64,000 nucleotides of DNA from VAXT01 sp963774625 (GCA_963774625.1 CAVZFQ010000015.1:247406-311405); one strand, 5' to 3'. Counted from the first letter of the stretch, positions 41,418 to 50,665 are shown. Notes: generated by a model from the sequence alone, not told the origin. Made by a program: numbers and translations.

Positions 41418-42599
41418 GTGACGCTGGCCCAACTCGCCCTGACCATCGGCGTTCTCGCGGTCCTCGGTTTGATCGCGAGCCGCTTCGGCCTGTCCGCGAT
41501 CCCGGCCTATCTGTTGGCCGGCCTGCTGCTCGGCCCAAACGAGCCAAGGGTCCTCTCGTTCATCCAACCCTCCGAGGTAACCGAGTTCGTCGCCGAGGTC
41601 GGCCTCGTCTTCCTCCTCTTCTTCCTGGGCCTCGAGTTCACGCTCGGTCGGCTCGCCCGCACACGTCGCCACGCGCTCGTCGGAGGCACGATCGACTTCG
41701 CCGTCAATGCCGGAGTCGGCCTGGTCGTCGGCGTGGCGGCGTTCGGGCTGAGCTTCACCGCGCTGATCCTCGCCTCGGCGATCTACGTCTCGTCGAGCGC
41801 GGTCACCGTCAAGGGCCTGATCGATTTCCGGCGGCTGGCGGACGACGAAACCGATCTGGTACTCGCGATCCTCGTGGCCGAGGACGTCGTCATCGCGCTC
41901 GTGCTCGGCTTTGCGGCGGGGGCGGGGGCGACCGGGTCCGAGACGATGATCACGCTGGCGAAGGCGATTGGCTTCGTGGCCGCGTCGCTCGCCGTCTCGA
42001 AGTGGCTCTCGGGGAGGATCGACCGCTTCCTCGACCGCCTGCCGCGCGAGTTCTTCCTGCTCGCGGTCTTCGGCTTCCTCGTCGGCATGGCCGCTGTCGC
42101 AGAGGAGCTCGGCCTCTCGAGTGCGATCGGGGCGCTGATGGCCGGCGTCGTCCTCTCCGAAACGTCGGTTCGAGCAGAGATCGAGGAACGCTTCTTCAGC
42201 TTCCGAGACGTATTCGCGGCACTCTTCTTCTTCGTCTTCGGCCTGTCGATCGACGTCTCGGCGATCGGCCAGGTCGGATGGATCCTCGCGCTCGCCGTCG
42301 CATTAACGGTGGCCGGGAAGGTCGGCGGCGGCTACCTCGCAGGCGTTTTCGGCGGCTTCACGCCCCGCCAGAGCTTCAATGCCGGCGTCGCGCTCGTCGC
42401 GCACGGCGAGTTCACGATCATCCTGGCCGACCTCGCCTCCGAAAACCCTGCGATCTCGAGTGATCACAGCGCGGAGCTGGTGGCGTTCGCCGGCCTGTAC
42501 GTCCTGATCACCGCGTCAATCGGCGTCATCTTGATGAAGGAGTCGAAGATCCTCGGCCGCCGCCTGTTCCGTACACCTACACTGATCGAAGGGAGCTGA
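41418..42599 (+). CDS. Cation:proton antiporter (KhtU/KefB-like, CPA2)
   Basis: A 393-residue membrane protein with about 12 hydrophobic segments. Typical CPA2 stretches are FGLSAIPAYLLAGLLLGPNE, EVGLVFLLFFLGLEFTLGRL, SSAVTVKGLIDF, LVAEDVVIALVLG and the C-terminal ALVAHGEFTIILADLA. It lacks a cytosolic RCK domain. The next gene supplies that, as in the KhtTU K+/H+ antiporter, so K+ efflux in exchange for H+ is the likely function. Start GTG 41418. Confidence 0.92.
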   Translation: MTLAQLALTIGVLAVLGLIASRFGLSAIPAYLLAGLLLGPNEPRVLSFIQPSEVTEFVAEVGLVFLLFFLGLEFTLGRLARTRRHALVGGTIDFAVNAGVGLVVGVAAFGLSFTALILASAIYVSSSAVTVKGLIDFRRLADDETDLVLAILVAEDVVIALVLGFAAGAGATGSETMITLAKAIGFVAASLAVSKWLSGRIDRFLDRLPREFFLLAVFGFLVGMAAVAEELGLSSAIGALMAGVVLSETSVRAEIEERFFSFRDVFAALFFFVFGLSIDVSAIGQVGWILALAVALTVAGKVGGGYLAGVFGGFTPRQSFNAGVALVAHGEFTIILADLASENPAISSDHSAELVAFAGLYVLITASIGVILMKESKILGRRLFRTPTLIEGS

Positions 42600-42603
42600 C
42601 GCG

Positions 42604-43110
42604 ATGCCCGTCGACCTGCAAGAGACGCGACTTCCCGGCGTAGGGACGAAGTTCACGATTCGCCTGGCAGCCGGCGGCCGGCTTTCGATCATCCTCCACA
42701 ACGACGGCAAGCGGGAGCTGTATTGGTTCCGCGGCGTCAGGGACGACGAGCCGAGCGCCGTGATCACGCTCGACGACGACGAGTCGCGCCAGCTCGGGGC
42801 GGTGATCGGCGGAGCCTACGAGCGCCCGAAGATCGTCGAAGACCTCGAGATGGCGCTCGGGGAGATGCAGATCGAGTGGATCCAGGTCCCCGACTCGAGC
42901 CCGTCGATCGGCAAGACGCTGGCCGAGTGCGGGTTCCGCGCGAAGCTGGGCATCACCGTGATCGCGATTCTCCGGGAGCCTGAATCCGTCTCGGGAGCGC
43001 GCCCGGAGGACGTCGTCAAGCAGGGAGACACGCTCGTCACGGTCGGCAAGGCTGGGCAGTACCCGCAGTTCCGCAAGCTCCTGGCCGGCGAGACCGGGGA
43101 GCCTCACTAG
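42604..43110 (+). CDS. KhtT-like regulatory subunit with TrkA-C (RCK_C) domain
   Basis: A 168-residue soluble protein, 4 bases after the antiporter stop. The N-terminal part is MPVDLQETRLPGVGTKFTIR with RELYWFRG. The C-terminal RCK_C domain is WIQVPDSSPSIGKTLAECGF, RAKLGITVIAILREPE and VVKQGDTLVTVGKAGQYPQF. In B. subtilis, KhtT binds c-di-AMP and gates KhtU; the same role is inferred here. In B. subtilis khtT precedes khtU, whereas here the antiporter comes first. A short hairpin (43139-43151) follows. Confidence 0.9.
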   Translation: MPVDLQETRLPGVGTKFTIRLAAGGRLSIILHNDGKRELYWFRGVRDDEPSAVITLDDDESRQLGAVIGGAYERPKIVEDLEMALGEMQIEWIQVPDSSPSIGKTLAECGFRAKLGITVIAILREPESVSGARPEDVVKQGDTLVTVGKAGQYPQFRKLLAGETGEPH

Positions 43111-43237
43111 AACGACCAATGCGTTAAACGCAGAAGGCCCGGGTTGCCCGGTCTCGTCGAGCGGACGGGACGCCACACGGTATCGCCGCTCATGCGAACT
43201 GCAAAGCGCTGACGAGCAAGCGGTCCGCAGGGGCCGA

Positions 43238-43975
43238 TCAGTCCGGGTACTCGTCCTTCCGCCAAGCGCGGGGGTCCTCGGGCCCAGCCTTCGGCGTTCG
43301 CTTGAGCAGGAACGAGTGGTAGGGGGCGACAAAGGAATCGGGTGCCGACACCGTGTAGGTGTGGTAGACGCTTCCGTTGTCGCGCGCGAACGCGATGAAG
43401 CTCGGGTTCTCGCGTAGGCCGTCCTCGAGCGTGGCTCCGACCTGCCGCCCCCAGTCCTCGAGCCACTCGGGTGGGCTCTCGGTTATCTCTTTGACCTCGG
43501 GGATCTCTTGTGCCTGCTCGGGTGTGAGGGCGAGCCCGAAGTCGAAGGGAAACTCCGTCCCATTGGTCGAGACATAGGGGAACTCCCAGCCCATTCGGCG
43601 CTTGTAGGCGGTCAGCCGATCGATAGGCGCGCGCGAGAAGCAGATCAGCGTCACGTCGCGGTGATTCAGATGCACGCGCGTCGCGTCGAGCTCATCCCCC
43701 AGGTTCGAGCACCCGGGGCAGGCACCGCGCTCGTAGTCGGGCCCGAACATGATGTTGTAGGCGAGGAGCTGCGAGCGCCCGTCGAAGAGCTCGGCGAGGG
43801 TCTTCTTCCCCTCCTCGGTGTCGAACTGGTACTCCTTTTCCACGGGCACCCAGGGCAGCTGGCGTCGCTGCTCGGTCACCCTCTCGTCGAGCTCGGACTG
43901 CTCGGCTTCGAGCTCCGCAAGCTTCTGGCGAGCCGCCTCCCATTCCTCTCTGGTTCCGATCTCGTGCTCGGGCAT
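43238..43975 (-). CDS. DUF899 thioredoxin-like protein
   Basis: A 245-residue protein of the DUF899 (AhpC/thioredoxin-like) family. It has an N-terminal helical region (EWEAARQKLAELEAEQSELD), LPWVPVEKEYQFDTEEGKKT, NIMFGPDYERGACPGCSNLG with a CxxC, ISFS-like VTLICFSRAPIDRLTAYKRR and HTYTVSAPDSFVAPYHSFLL. It probably has a thioredoxin fold. The CPGC pair could be redox active, but the physiological role is not established. AAAGGAGG precedes the start. Confidence 0.92.
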   Translation of the reverse strand: MPEHEIGTREEWEAARQKLAELEAEQSELDERVTEQRRQLPWVPVEKEYQFDTEEGKKTLAELFDGRSQLLAYNIMFGPDYERGACPGCSNLGDELDATRVHLNHRDVTLICFSRAPIDRLTAYKRRMGWEFPYVSTNGTEFPFDFGLALTPEQAQEIPEVKEITESPPEWLEDWGRQVGATLEDGLRENPSFIAFARDNGSVYHTYTVSAPDSFVAPYHSFLLKRTPKAGPEDPRAWRKDEYPD

Positions 43976-44020
43976 CGCGCGCCTCCTTTATGCGGTCGTA
44001 TGCGACGTCAGTGTTATCAC

Positions 44021-44872
44021 CTAGAGGTCCTTGCGCGAGAAGGCTGCGATCGTCGCGCCGAGCACGACCGCGAAGTACGCGATCACCCAGAGCGGGAGGT
44101 TGGTGCCGCCCGCCTGCGAGCCTCCAAAGGGCCCGAGCTCGATCGCGAGGCCCGTGAAGCCGCGGCTCTCAGAGGTGATCCGGTAGAGCGCGTCCTGGTA
44201 GAGCGCTTCGAACGGGAGCGCCCACGACGTCCGGTCGGCGACGGTCTGGAGCGTTTCGGAGTTGAGCGCCTCGCCGATCTGGCCGAGCAAGCCCGCAACG
44301 AGACCCGCGCCGAAGACCATGAAGATCGCGATCCCGTTGGCGGTCGCCGACAGGAACACGGAGCCGAGGAGCCCCAGCGCGGCGATCACGAGCACCGCGA
44401 CCGCGAGCTGGACGCCGGGCCGCAGGAACTCGTCGGGCCACCAATCGCCGGCCGTCCGCGTGATCAGAGCGCAGGCCGTGTAGACGGCGAGCACGTACGG
44501 GACGCAGACGGCGGCGGCTCCGAGGAAGCGCCCGAGGAGCAGTGCGCCGCGCCCGACGGGCCGCACGACGAGCGGCTGGAGCAGGCCACGCTCCGCGTCC
44601 CCGCGGACGACTCCCAGGGTCAGGAAGGCCGCCAGCACCGATCCGAGGAAGAGCGTCCCGAACATCGAGAGGCCGAAGAGCGTCCCGCCGGTGAGCTCGT
44701 GCTCCTCGACCGGGAGGCCGTCCTCGAACCGAGCCACCTCCTCGAACGCTTCGTCAGCGCCGAGCCAGTAGAGGCCGAGATAGACAGCCGTCAGCAGCAG
44801 GACGACATGGAAGATCCGGCGCCGGAGCGCCTCCTGGAGGGCGTAGCCGGCGATGATCGGCAGCGCTCTCAC
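44021..44872 (-). CDS. ABC-2 type transporter permease
   Basis: A 283-residue membrane protein with six hydrophobic segments (FHVVLLLTAVYLGLYWLGAD, GLSMFGTLFLGSVLAAFLTL, PYVLAVYTACALITRTAGDW, QLAVAVLVIAALGLLGSVFL, GIAIFMVFGAGLVAGLLGQI, PLWVIAYFAVVLGATIAAFS). The cytosolic loop LGVVRGDAERGLLQPLVVRP is typical of ABC-2 exporters. GTG 44872 overlaps the ATPase stop. Substrate unknown. Confidence 0.9.
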   Translation of the reverse strand: MRALPIIAGYALQEALRRRIFHVVLLLTAVYLGLYWLGADEAFEEVARFEDGLPVEEHELTGGTLFGLSMFGTLFLGSVLAAFLTLGVVRGDAERGLLQPLVVRPVGRGALLLGRFLGAAAVCVPYVLAVYTACALITRTAGDWWPDEFLRPGVQLAVAVLVIAALGLLGSVFLSATANGIAIFMVFGAGLVAGLLGQIGEALNSETLQTVADRTSWALPFEALYQDALYRITSESRGFTGLAIELGPFGGSQAGGTNLPLWVIAYFAVVLGATIAAFSRKDL

Positions 44873-45711
44873 ACCGTGTCGCCTCCGACCGCGTCGAGGT
44901 ACTCCTCCTCGAGGCTCGTGGTGAGCACGCGTACCCCGTAGATCTGCCGGCCCTCGCCGACGAGTTGCTCGACGAGCCCGGGAACCTGATCCCGCCGCGC
45001 CTCGGGGAAGAGCCGGATTCCCTCGTCGGTCTCGATCTCCACGCCTCGCGCGTGGGAGAGATCCTCGGGACGGCCCTCCGCGACGACTCGGCCGCGGGAC
45101 AGAATCACGACCCGGTCGCAGACAAGCTCGATCTCGCTCAGCAGATGCGAGTTGAGGAGCACGCCGATCTCGCGGTTGCGCAGCTCCTCGAGCAGTGCGC
45201 GGACGGTTCGCCGGCCGGCCGGGTCGAGCGCGCTCGTCGGCTCGTCGAGCAGCAGCACCGGCGGGGACCCGACGAGCGCCTGTGCGATCCCGAGCCGCTG
45301 CTGCATCCCCTTGGACATCGCATCGACCCGCACGGCGCGGGCGTTCGCGAGCCCGACGAGCTCGAGCAGCTGCCCACGCTCGCCGTCGCCGCCCGGCGAG
45401 CTGACGAGTCGCTGGTGGAGGCGCAGCACCTCGTCGGCGGAGTACCAGCCCGGGAAGCGGAAGAGCTCGGCGAGGTAGCCGAGCGCGGCGCGGGCGGGAG
45501 GAGATCCCGCGGGCGCTCCGCAAATCTCCGCGCGGCCGCGGGACGCGCGAATCAGCCCGCAGGCGATCTTGACGAGAGTCGACTTCCCGGCCCCGTTCGG
45601 TCCGAGCAGGCCCACGAGCTCGCCGGGTTGCACTTCCAAGCTGACCCCGTCCAGCGCCTGCACACGCCCGTAGCGCTTGGCGGCGTCCTCCACGAGCAGG
45701 GCCGGGACCAT
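44869..45711 (-). CDS. ABC transporter ATP-binding protein
   Basis: A 280-residue ATPase of the CcmA/ABC-2 exporter group. Walker A is VGLLGPNGAGKSTLVKIACG, the signature is MSKGMQQRLGIAQALVGSP, Walker B is VLLLDEPTSALDPAGRR, and the H-loop is VLLNSHLLSEIE. The C-terminal 60 residues are typical of drug- or antibiotic-export ATPases. It forms a two-gene operon with the permease. Confidence 0.95.
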   Translation of the reverse strand: MVPALLVEDAAKRYGRVQALDGVSLEVQPGELVGLLGPNGAGKSTLVKIACGLIRASRGRAEICGAPAGSPPARAALGYLAELFRFPGWYSADEVLRLHQRLVSSPGGDGERGQLLELVGLANARAVRVDAMSKGMQQRLGIAQALVGSPPVLLLDEPTSALDPAGRRTVRALLEELRNREIGVLLNSHLLSEIELVCDRVVILSRGRVVAEGRPEDLSHARGVEIETDEGIRLFPEARRDQVPGLVEQLVGEGRQIYGVRVLTTSLEEEYLDAVGGDTV

Positions 45712-45808
45712 CGCGGGAGTCTACGAGCGGGATCGTCAGCGATGTGGGCTGCGACGTGGGCTTGGTCTTCCCAGGCTACTGAGGAAGAATCACAGTCCAA
45801 GGAGGGCT

Positions 45809-48565
45809 GTGCCGGACACTGAGATCGTCGGTCGCGATGAGGAACTGCGGACGATTTCCTCGTTCGTCCAGCGGACCCCTCCGTCTGGCGCCCTGCTCAT
45901 CGAGGGTGACGCCGGCATCGGGAAGACGACTCTCTGGCGTGCCGGGGTCGAGGCCTCGCGCCAGCTGTCCTACTGCGTTCTGCGGGCGAGCCCTGCTGAG
46001 AAGGAGGAAACGTTCTCGTACAGCGTCGTGAGCGACCTTCTCGCGGACGTGCTGGACGATGTGCTCCCAGGGCTCCCCCGGCCCCAACGACGCGCGCTCG
46101 AGATCGCGCTCCTCCTACGAGACTCCGAAGGGCCGCCTCCTGAGCGGCACACCCTGGGGGTCGCCTTGCTCGGCGTGTTGCGCATCCTCGCCGCATCGAA
46201 GCCGGTCGTGCTTGCCGTGGACGACTTGCAATGGCTCGATCAATCGTCTGCCGCGATGCTGGAGTTTGCCGGCAGGCGACTTCGCGAGGAGCGGGTGGCG
46301 CTTCTTCTCGCGCGCCGGCAATCGTCGAGGCTGGACTCGGAAAGGCTCGAACTGTCCATCCCGGAGGAACGCCGCTTTGGGGTTCGGGTCGGACCGCTGA
46401 GCATGGGCGCCCTGCACCGACTCCTCCGCGACCGATTCGGGTCAACGCTCGCGCGACCGGCGTTGCGCAGGGTGCACGAGGCGTCAGGCGGCAATCCCTT
46501 CTACGCACTGGAGCTCGTTCGGGCGCTGGAGAGCTCAGGCGGCTGGACCAGACCGGGCCATCCCCTGCCCGTGCCCGAGACGCTGGAGGCAATCCTCCAC
46601 GAACGCATCGATGCGCTGCCCCCGGGCGTGCGCCAAGTTCTCGCTGCGGCGGCGGCGCTGAGGCGGCCGACCGAGTCCATGCTCGGCGACTGGCCGGCGC
46701 TCGAGCAGGCGGCCGAGGCGGGCCTGATCGAGCTCACGAACGACGGCGTCAGCTTCACGCACCCGCTGCTCGCTTCCGCCGCCTACGGGTCGATCACCGC
46801 CGCGGAGCGCCGGCGTCTGCACCGCCGCCTCGCTGAGGTCGTCTCCGATCCGGAGGAGCGGGCCAGGCACCTGGCGCTGGGCGCCGAGGGGCCGGACAAG
46901 GAAGTCGCCGATGCTCTCGAGGGCGCTGCGCGGCAGGCGGCTGCCCGGGGCGCGCCGGCGGCGGCCGCCGAGCTGGCCGAGCTCGCGGTTCGCCTGACGC
47001 CGACAGCGGAGCGAGGGCGGCTTCTCGAGCGCCGGGTCAACGCGGCTGGGTATCACCTTCCCGCCGGAGAGCTCGAGACAGCCTCCTCGATGCTCGAGCA
47101 CCTCGTCGAGGAGCTGCCGCCTGGTGGCGCGCGAGCGGACGCCCTGCTCTTGCTCGCGAGCGCGCAACAAAGCTTCAGGCGGTGTCTCCAGCTCGCGGAG
47201 AGCGCTCTCGACGACGCTCGTGGCGACGACGCCCGCGTTGCGAAGATCGAGTGCTACATCGGCGAGATCCTGCTCGTCCAGGGGTCCTCCGAGCTGGCGC
47301 TCGAGCATGCTCGGGCGGCGCTGGAGCCGGCGGAGCGGGCGGCCGATCGCACCATTCTCTCGACTGCCCTCTCGACAGTCGCTTGGTTCGAGACGCTGTC
47401 GGCCGTCGAGCCGACGCCGCAACTGCTCGAACGTGCGCTCGTTCTCGAGGAGGAGGCCGGACTGGCCGGGGTGTACGACAGCAGTAGTCCGAGCTTCGCG
47501 CTGGGGATGCGACTGATGTTCTCCGGAAGACTCGATGAGGCCCGCGCCCGGATGGACGTCTTGCTCGATCGGGCTGTCTCGCACGGCGACGAAGCCGCCG
47601 TGGCGGCCGCCCTCCTTCACCAGGCAGAGCTCGAGTTCCGCGCCGGCAACTGGTCCCTCGCCGCGGGGAAAGCGGCTGAGGGGTACGAGCGCGCTGAACA
47701 GATCGGCCGCGAGCAGGACATGAGCGCCCTGCTCTACGCAAGGGCGCTTGTCGACGCACATCTCGGGCGTGTCGAGCAAGCCCGTGACGCCGCGGAGCGC
47801 GGAGTTGCGCTCTCGGAGAGCTGCGGAGACGAGGTCTTCCTGCTCCAGCACCTCAGCGTGCTCGGCTTCCTCGAGCTCTCCACCGGGGATCCTCAGGCTG
47901 CCGACAGCATCCTGCGGCCGCTCGCAAAACGCCTCGCCTCGTTGGGCTGGCGTGAGCCGAGCATCTACGGGGAGTTGCCGAACGCGATCGAGGCGCTCGT
48001 CGAGCTGGCCGAACTCGGGGAGGCGCGCAGGCTCCTGGCGGAGTTGCAGGACCGCCTGAGCTGGATCGAGAGTCCCTGGGGCGAGGCCAGCGCCGGCCGC
48101 TGCGAAGGGATGATCCTGGCCGCCGACCGCGACCTCGAGGCCGCCTTTTCCGCCCTCGAGCGCGCCCTCGCCGTCCACGAGCAACTTCCGCAACCTTTCG
48201 ACTTGGCCCGCACGTTGCTCGCCCTGGGAGCGGTCGAGCGGAGGACGAGGAAGCGCGGCGCGGCACGGGATGCCTTGGAGCGAGCGCTCGCGATCTTCGA
48301 CGAGCTCGGAGCCGTTCTGTGGACGGAGAAAGCCCGCTCGGAGCTGACGCGGGTCGGCGGCCGTACGGCTGCCGGCGGCGAGTTGACGCCGACCGAGCGG
48401 CGCGTCGCGGAGCTCGTCGCCAAGGGAAAGACGAACAAAGAGGTCGCTGCGCAGCTCTTCGTCACGCCGCGAACGGTTGAGGGCCACCTGACGCGGATTT
48501 ACGCGAAGCTCGGCGTACGCTCGCGCGCCCAGCTGGCCCATCGCACGTCGGAACCGGCCGGCTGA
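45809..48565 (+). CDS. LAL-type LuxR family ATPase regulator
   Basis: A 918-residue regulator: AAA/NB-ARC-like ATPase (VGRDEELRTISSFVQR, Walker A IEGDAGIGKTTLWRAG, Walker B PVVLAVDDLQWLDQSSA), a long TPR-like helical middle (about 400-830) rich in ALxxA repeats, and a C-terminal LuxR helix-turn-helix (LTPTERRVAELVAKGKTNKE, VAAQLFVTPRTVEGHLTRIY, AKLGVRSRAQLA). GTG 45809 follows AAGGAGG. Such MalT-like proteins are ATP-dependent activators responding to a ligand. The target could be the divergent ABC exporter, whose start is 97 bases away. Confidence 0.94.
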   Translation: MPDTEIVGRDEELRTISSFVQRTPPSGALLIEGDAGIGKTTLWRAGVEASRQLSYCVLRASPAEKEETFSYSVVSDLLADVLDDVLPGLPRPQRRALEIALLLRDSEGPPPERHTLGVALLGVLRILAASKPVVLAVDDLQWLDQSSAAMLEFAGRRLREERVALLLARRQSSRLDSERLELSIPEERRFGVRVGPLSMGALHRLLRDRFGSTLARPALRRVHEASGGNPFYALELVRALESSGGWTRPGHPLPVPETLEAILHERIDALPPGVRQVLAAAAALRRPTESMLGDWPALEQAAEAGLIELTNDGVSFTHPLLASAAYGSITAAERRRLHRRLAEVVSDPEERARHLALGAEGPDKEVADALEGAARQAAARGAPAAAAELAELAVRLTPTAERGRLLERRVNAAGYHLPAGELETASSMLEHLVEELPPGGARADALLLLASAQQSFRRCLQLAESALDDARGDDARVAKIECYIGEILLVQGSSELALEHARAALEPAERAADRTILSTALSTVAWFETLSAVEPTPQLLERALVLEEEAGLAGVYDSSSPSFALGMRLMFSGRLDEARARMDVLLDRAVSHGDEAAVAAALLHQAELEFRAGNWSLAAGKAAEGYERAEQIGREQDMSALLYARALVDAHLGRVEQARDAAERGVALSESCGDEVFLLQHLSVLGFLELSTGDPQAADSILRPLAKRLASLGWREPSIYGELPNAIEALVELAELGEARRLLAELQDRLSWIESPWGEASAGRCEGMILAADRDLEAAFSALERALAVHEQLPQPFDLARTLLALGAVERRTRKRGAARDALERALAIFDELGAVLWTEKARSELTRVGGRTAAGGELTPTERRVAELVAKGKTNKEVAAQLFVTPRTVEGHLTRIYAKLGVRSRAQLAHRTSEPAG

Positions 48566-48626
48566 GCAAAGTCAGGGGGTTTCCGGGATTTCCTCCCGGA
48601 GACGGCTGCTCTACGGTCGGTGGCTG

Positions 48627-48896
48627 ATGCCGAGCTACCTGATGGAGTCGTATGCAGCCGTGAGCGCCGTCGACGTTCAGCGCGAACGCGCAAGGCTCGC
48701 GGCAGAGCTCGGCACCGATGTCCGTCACCTGCGGACCACGTTTCTCCCTGGTGACGAGACGATCCTGCACGTCTTCGAGGCGGAGTCGCCCGAAGCTCTT
48801 CGCGAGGCGGCACGAGCCGCGGAGCTCCCCTATGACCGGATCGTCGAAGCCGTCGAAGGCTCCCCCGAAGCGCATGAACTGGAAGCACGGAAATGA
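48627..48896 (+). CDS. DUF4242 (SCO4226-like nickel-binding) small protein
   Basis: An 89-residue ferredoxin-like-fold protein: MPSYLMESYAAVSAVDVQRE, GTDVRHLRTTFLPGDETILH, VFEAESPEALREAARAAELP, YDRIVEAVEG. This matches the DUF4242 pattern, of which Streptomyces SCO4226 binds nickel. It sits 61 bases after the LAL regulator. No metal site can be proved from sequence alone. Confidence 0.82.
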   Translation: MPSYLMESYAAVSAVDVQRERARLAAELGTDVRHLRTTFLPGDETILHVFEAESPEALREAARAAELPYDRIVEAVEGSPEAHELEARK

Positions 48897-49050
48897 GTAG
48901 CAAGAGTTCATCGACAGGAAGGGAGGTTTGTGCCGGTCTTTAGCTGTCGCTCACCGAAGAGCGGATCGTCCTGCTCCTCGCTGCAGGGCGAAGCAAAGGA
49001 GAGATAGCCGAGTGAAACCTCGGATCACGACGGTAGGAAGGAGTACACAG

Positions 49051-49518
49051 ATGCGCAAAGCCCCAACACGTGTTCTCGTGGCTGCCACCTCGCTCCTCGT
49101 GGTAGCGGCCTCGGTTCTTGCAGTCACCGCTTCCGCACAGTCGCGAGCGGGTGCCAACCATGGAACCCGACCGTTCCATTTGACGAAGGAATGCCCACCC
49201 GCGACGATGCAGGGCCAGATCGGGGACTACTGCACCGTCACATCCTCGAACGTCCCGGCGATCAGGGTCGGCACCAAGATCTTCTATGCCCACGCCGCTG
49301 GTCTGACCTCGCTGGACAGCGACGTCATCCTCTACGCCGGGCCCGGCGATACCGCGACCGGTCATTGCGCACTCGATTTTGCGACCGGCCTCGGGCGGTG
49401 CACGCTGTCGGGCGGAACCAGGAGGCTCGACGGCATTCGTGCTCGTGTCGATGTCTCGTACCTGGGCGGGTATGACTGGGCCTGGGACGGGACGTACCGG
49501 TTCAGCGACGACGACTAG
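49051..49518 (+). CDS. Secreted dirigent/AOC-barrel-like protein
   Basis: A 155-residue protein with a signal peptide (APTRVLVAATSLLVVAASVL, AVTASAQS) and a beta-barrel-like mature region (GDYCTVTSSNVPAIRVGTKI, VILYAGPGDTATGHCALDFA, TGLGRCTLSGGTRRLDGIRA). The GHC...TGLGxCT..GGTxxL.G pattern resembles small dirigent/allene-oxide-cyclase-like barrels found in actinobacteria. The C-terminus is acidic. ATG 49051 follows AAGGAG. An in-frame GTG at 49012 is less likely. Confidence 0.82.
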   Translation: MRKAPTRVLVAATSLLVVAASVLAVTASAQSRAGANHGTRPFHLTKECPPATMQGQIGDYCTVTSSNVPAIRVGTKIFYAHAAGLTSLDSDVILYAGPGDTATGHCALDFATGLGRCTLSGGTRRLDGIRARVDVSYLGGYDWAWDGTYRFSDDD

Positions 49519-49545
49519 GACGCGCTCCCGCTTTCCTGGCGGTTG

Positions 49546-49587
49546 GCGAGCCGCGAAGCCCGGCGGCCCCGGGCGGGAGCGGCTCGC
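49546..49587 (+). terminator. Extended hairpin terminator
   Basis: GCGAGCCGC (49546-49554) pairs with 49579-49587, with an inner stem GCCCGG (49558-49563) and CCGGGC (49569-49574), 28 bases past the stop. No T-tract. Confidence 0.5.
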
Positions 49588-49608
49588 CGGCCGGCCAGGG
49601 AGGCGGGA

Positions 49609-49646
49609 TGGAGCCTGCCGGGCTCGAACCGGCGACCTCCTCGGTG
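49609..49646 (-). other. Degenerate tRNA 3'-end fragment
   Basis: The minus strand carries a variable loop, T-arm (GCCGG TTCGAGC CCGGC) and acceptor 3' strand very close to tRNA-Ala at 51946-52018, with about three mismatches over 38 bases. No 5' half was found, so it is not a functional tRNA. Probably an old integration remnant. Confidence 0.6.
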
Positions 49647-49789
49647 ACGGCGCGGAAGCCCGTTGACAGTGATTAACCCTCGGTCGAGGGGTTGTGACGC
49701 CTCTCCCCTCTTAGGGGGAGGCCGTGGGGTCGCCGGTCGGGCTTTTATGGGCTCAGATGGACACTGCGGCCAGAGGGAGAAGACTTTCG

Positions 49790-50512
49790 ATGTTCACAAC
49801 ACTACGGCGCTCGCGCTCGTTCGTCCTCGCCCTCGTCGGCGTTCTCGTCCTCGCCTTCGGTGCAACGACGGCGAGCGCACACGACGAGGAACTCGTCGAC
49901 GTGAGCAAGAAGATGGGTGAGATCCAGAAGAAGATGGACGACCTGCGCGGCCAGGGCCGCTGGGCTCGCCGGGGCGAGCTGTCGGCAGCCGCGGTTTGCG
50001 GCGACAAAACCAGCTCACAGGTCTTCGCACCATGGGGAGACACGGCGGACTACGTTCCGGCGCCGCACGGAGATGCTGAAGACATCAGCGCCTGGGACGT
50101 CGACGACGACGTGAGCCTCGTTAACGAGAACGCGCCGTTCTCGCACGGCTCTCATTCGATCCTTCTGGGCGAGGGGGGCGAAGCCGTGACGCCCGCGATG
50201 TGCGTGAGCACGTCGCATCCGACCATTCGCTTCTTCGTGGCGAACACCGGCTCACCCGACTCCACCCTCGAGGTCGAGGTCATCTACGAGGACCTCGAAG
50301 GTCACACGAAGAAGCTCAAGATCGCTCGACTTCGCGGCTCCCAGGACTGGCGACCATCGCTCGTCGTGCCAATCCACGTGAATCGGCTGGCGGCGGCGTC
50401 TGAGGATGGGCTGACGGCTATCGCCTTGAAATTCAAAGCGAAGGACGTCAAGTCGAAGGGACGCGGCTGGAAGCTCGACGACCTTTACGTCGATCCCTGG
50501 AAGAGCTTCTAG
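49790..50512 (+). CDS. Secreted protein, unknown function
   Basis: A 240-residue protein: signal peptide (SFVLALVGVLVLAFGATTAS, then AHDEELVD), a short Lys-rich helical segment (VSKKMGEIQKKMDDLRGQGR), then a beta-rich domain (DKTSSQVFAPWGDTADYVPA, GSHSILLGEGGEAVTPAMCV, TIRFFVANTGSPDSTLEVEV, WKLDDLYVDPWKSF). The beta domain looks like a carbohydrate-binding or jelly-roll fold, with two Cys (VCGDK, AMCVS). No enzyme motif was found. GAGGGAGA lies about 10 bases before ATG 49790. It lies between two tRNA 3'-end fragments. Confidence 0.8.
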   Translation: MFTTLRRSRSFVLALVGVLVLAFGATTASAHDEELVDVSKKMGEIQKKMDDLRGQGRWARRGELSAAAVCGDKTSSQVFAPWGDTADYVPAPHGDAEDISAWDVDDDVSLVNENAPFSHGSHSILLGEGGEAVTPAMCVSTSHPTIRFFVANTGSPDSTLEVEVIYEDLEGHTKKLKIARLRGSQDWRPSLVVPIHVNRLAAASEDGLTAIALKFKAKDVKSKGRGWKLDDLYVDPWKSF

Positions 50513-50595
50513 TCGGACGTCGCGCTCGCTCTGGACTCCCGGCCAGAACATCAGACCAAATGTTGCGCCTCCGAGCGTCGTCAGCCGAGAAAACG

Positions 50596-50619
50596 AAAAG
50601 CCCTGTCACCAGGGCTTTT
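50596..50619. terminator. Strong bidirectional rho-independent terminator
   Basis: AAAAGCCCTG (50596-50605), loop TCAC, CAGGGCTTTT (50610-50619). A perfect 10-base stem with A/T flanks on both sides. Read on the minus strand it lies right after the displaced tRNA-Ala 3' end and was probably the original tRNA terminator. Confidence 0.85.
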
Positions 50620-50622
50620 CTT

Positions 50623-50665
<43 letters not shown>

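Noticed and set aside
46535..48541. 668-residue frame opposite the LAL regulator
   Set aside because: No recognisable domain; shadow of the ATPase/LuxR gene.
48930..49004. 24-residue leader peptide (GTG 48930 after GGGAGG)
   Set aside because: The ribosome site is fair, but the peptide is Ser/Cys-rich with no attenuator structure or conservation evidence.
49605..49690. A complete second tRNA at this site
   Set aside because: Only the T-arm and acceptor 3' strand are present; no matching 5' acceptor, D-arm or anticodon arm was found upstream.
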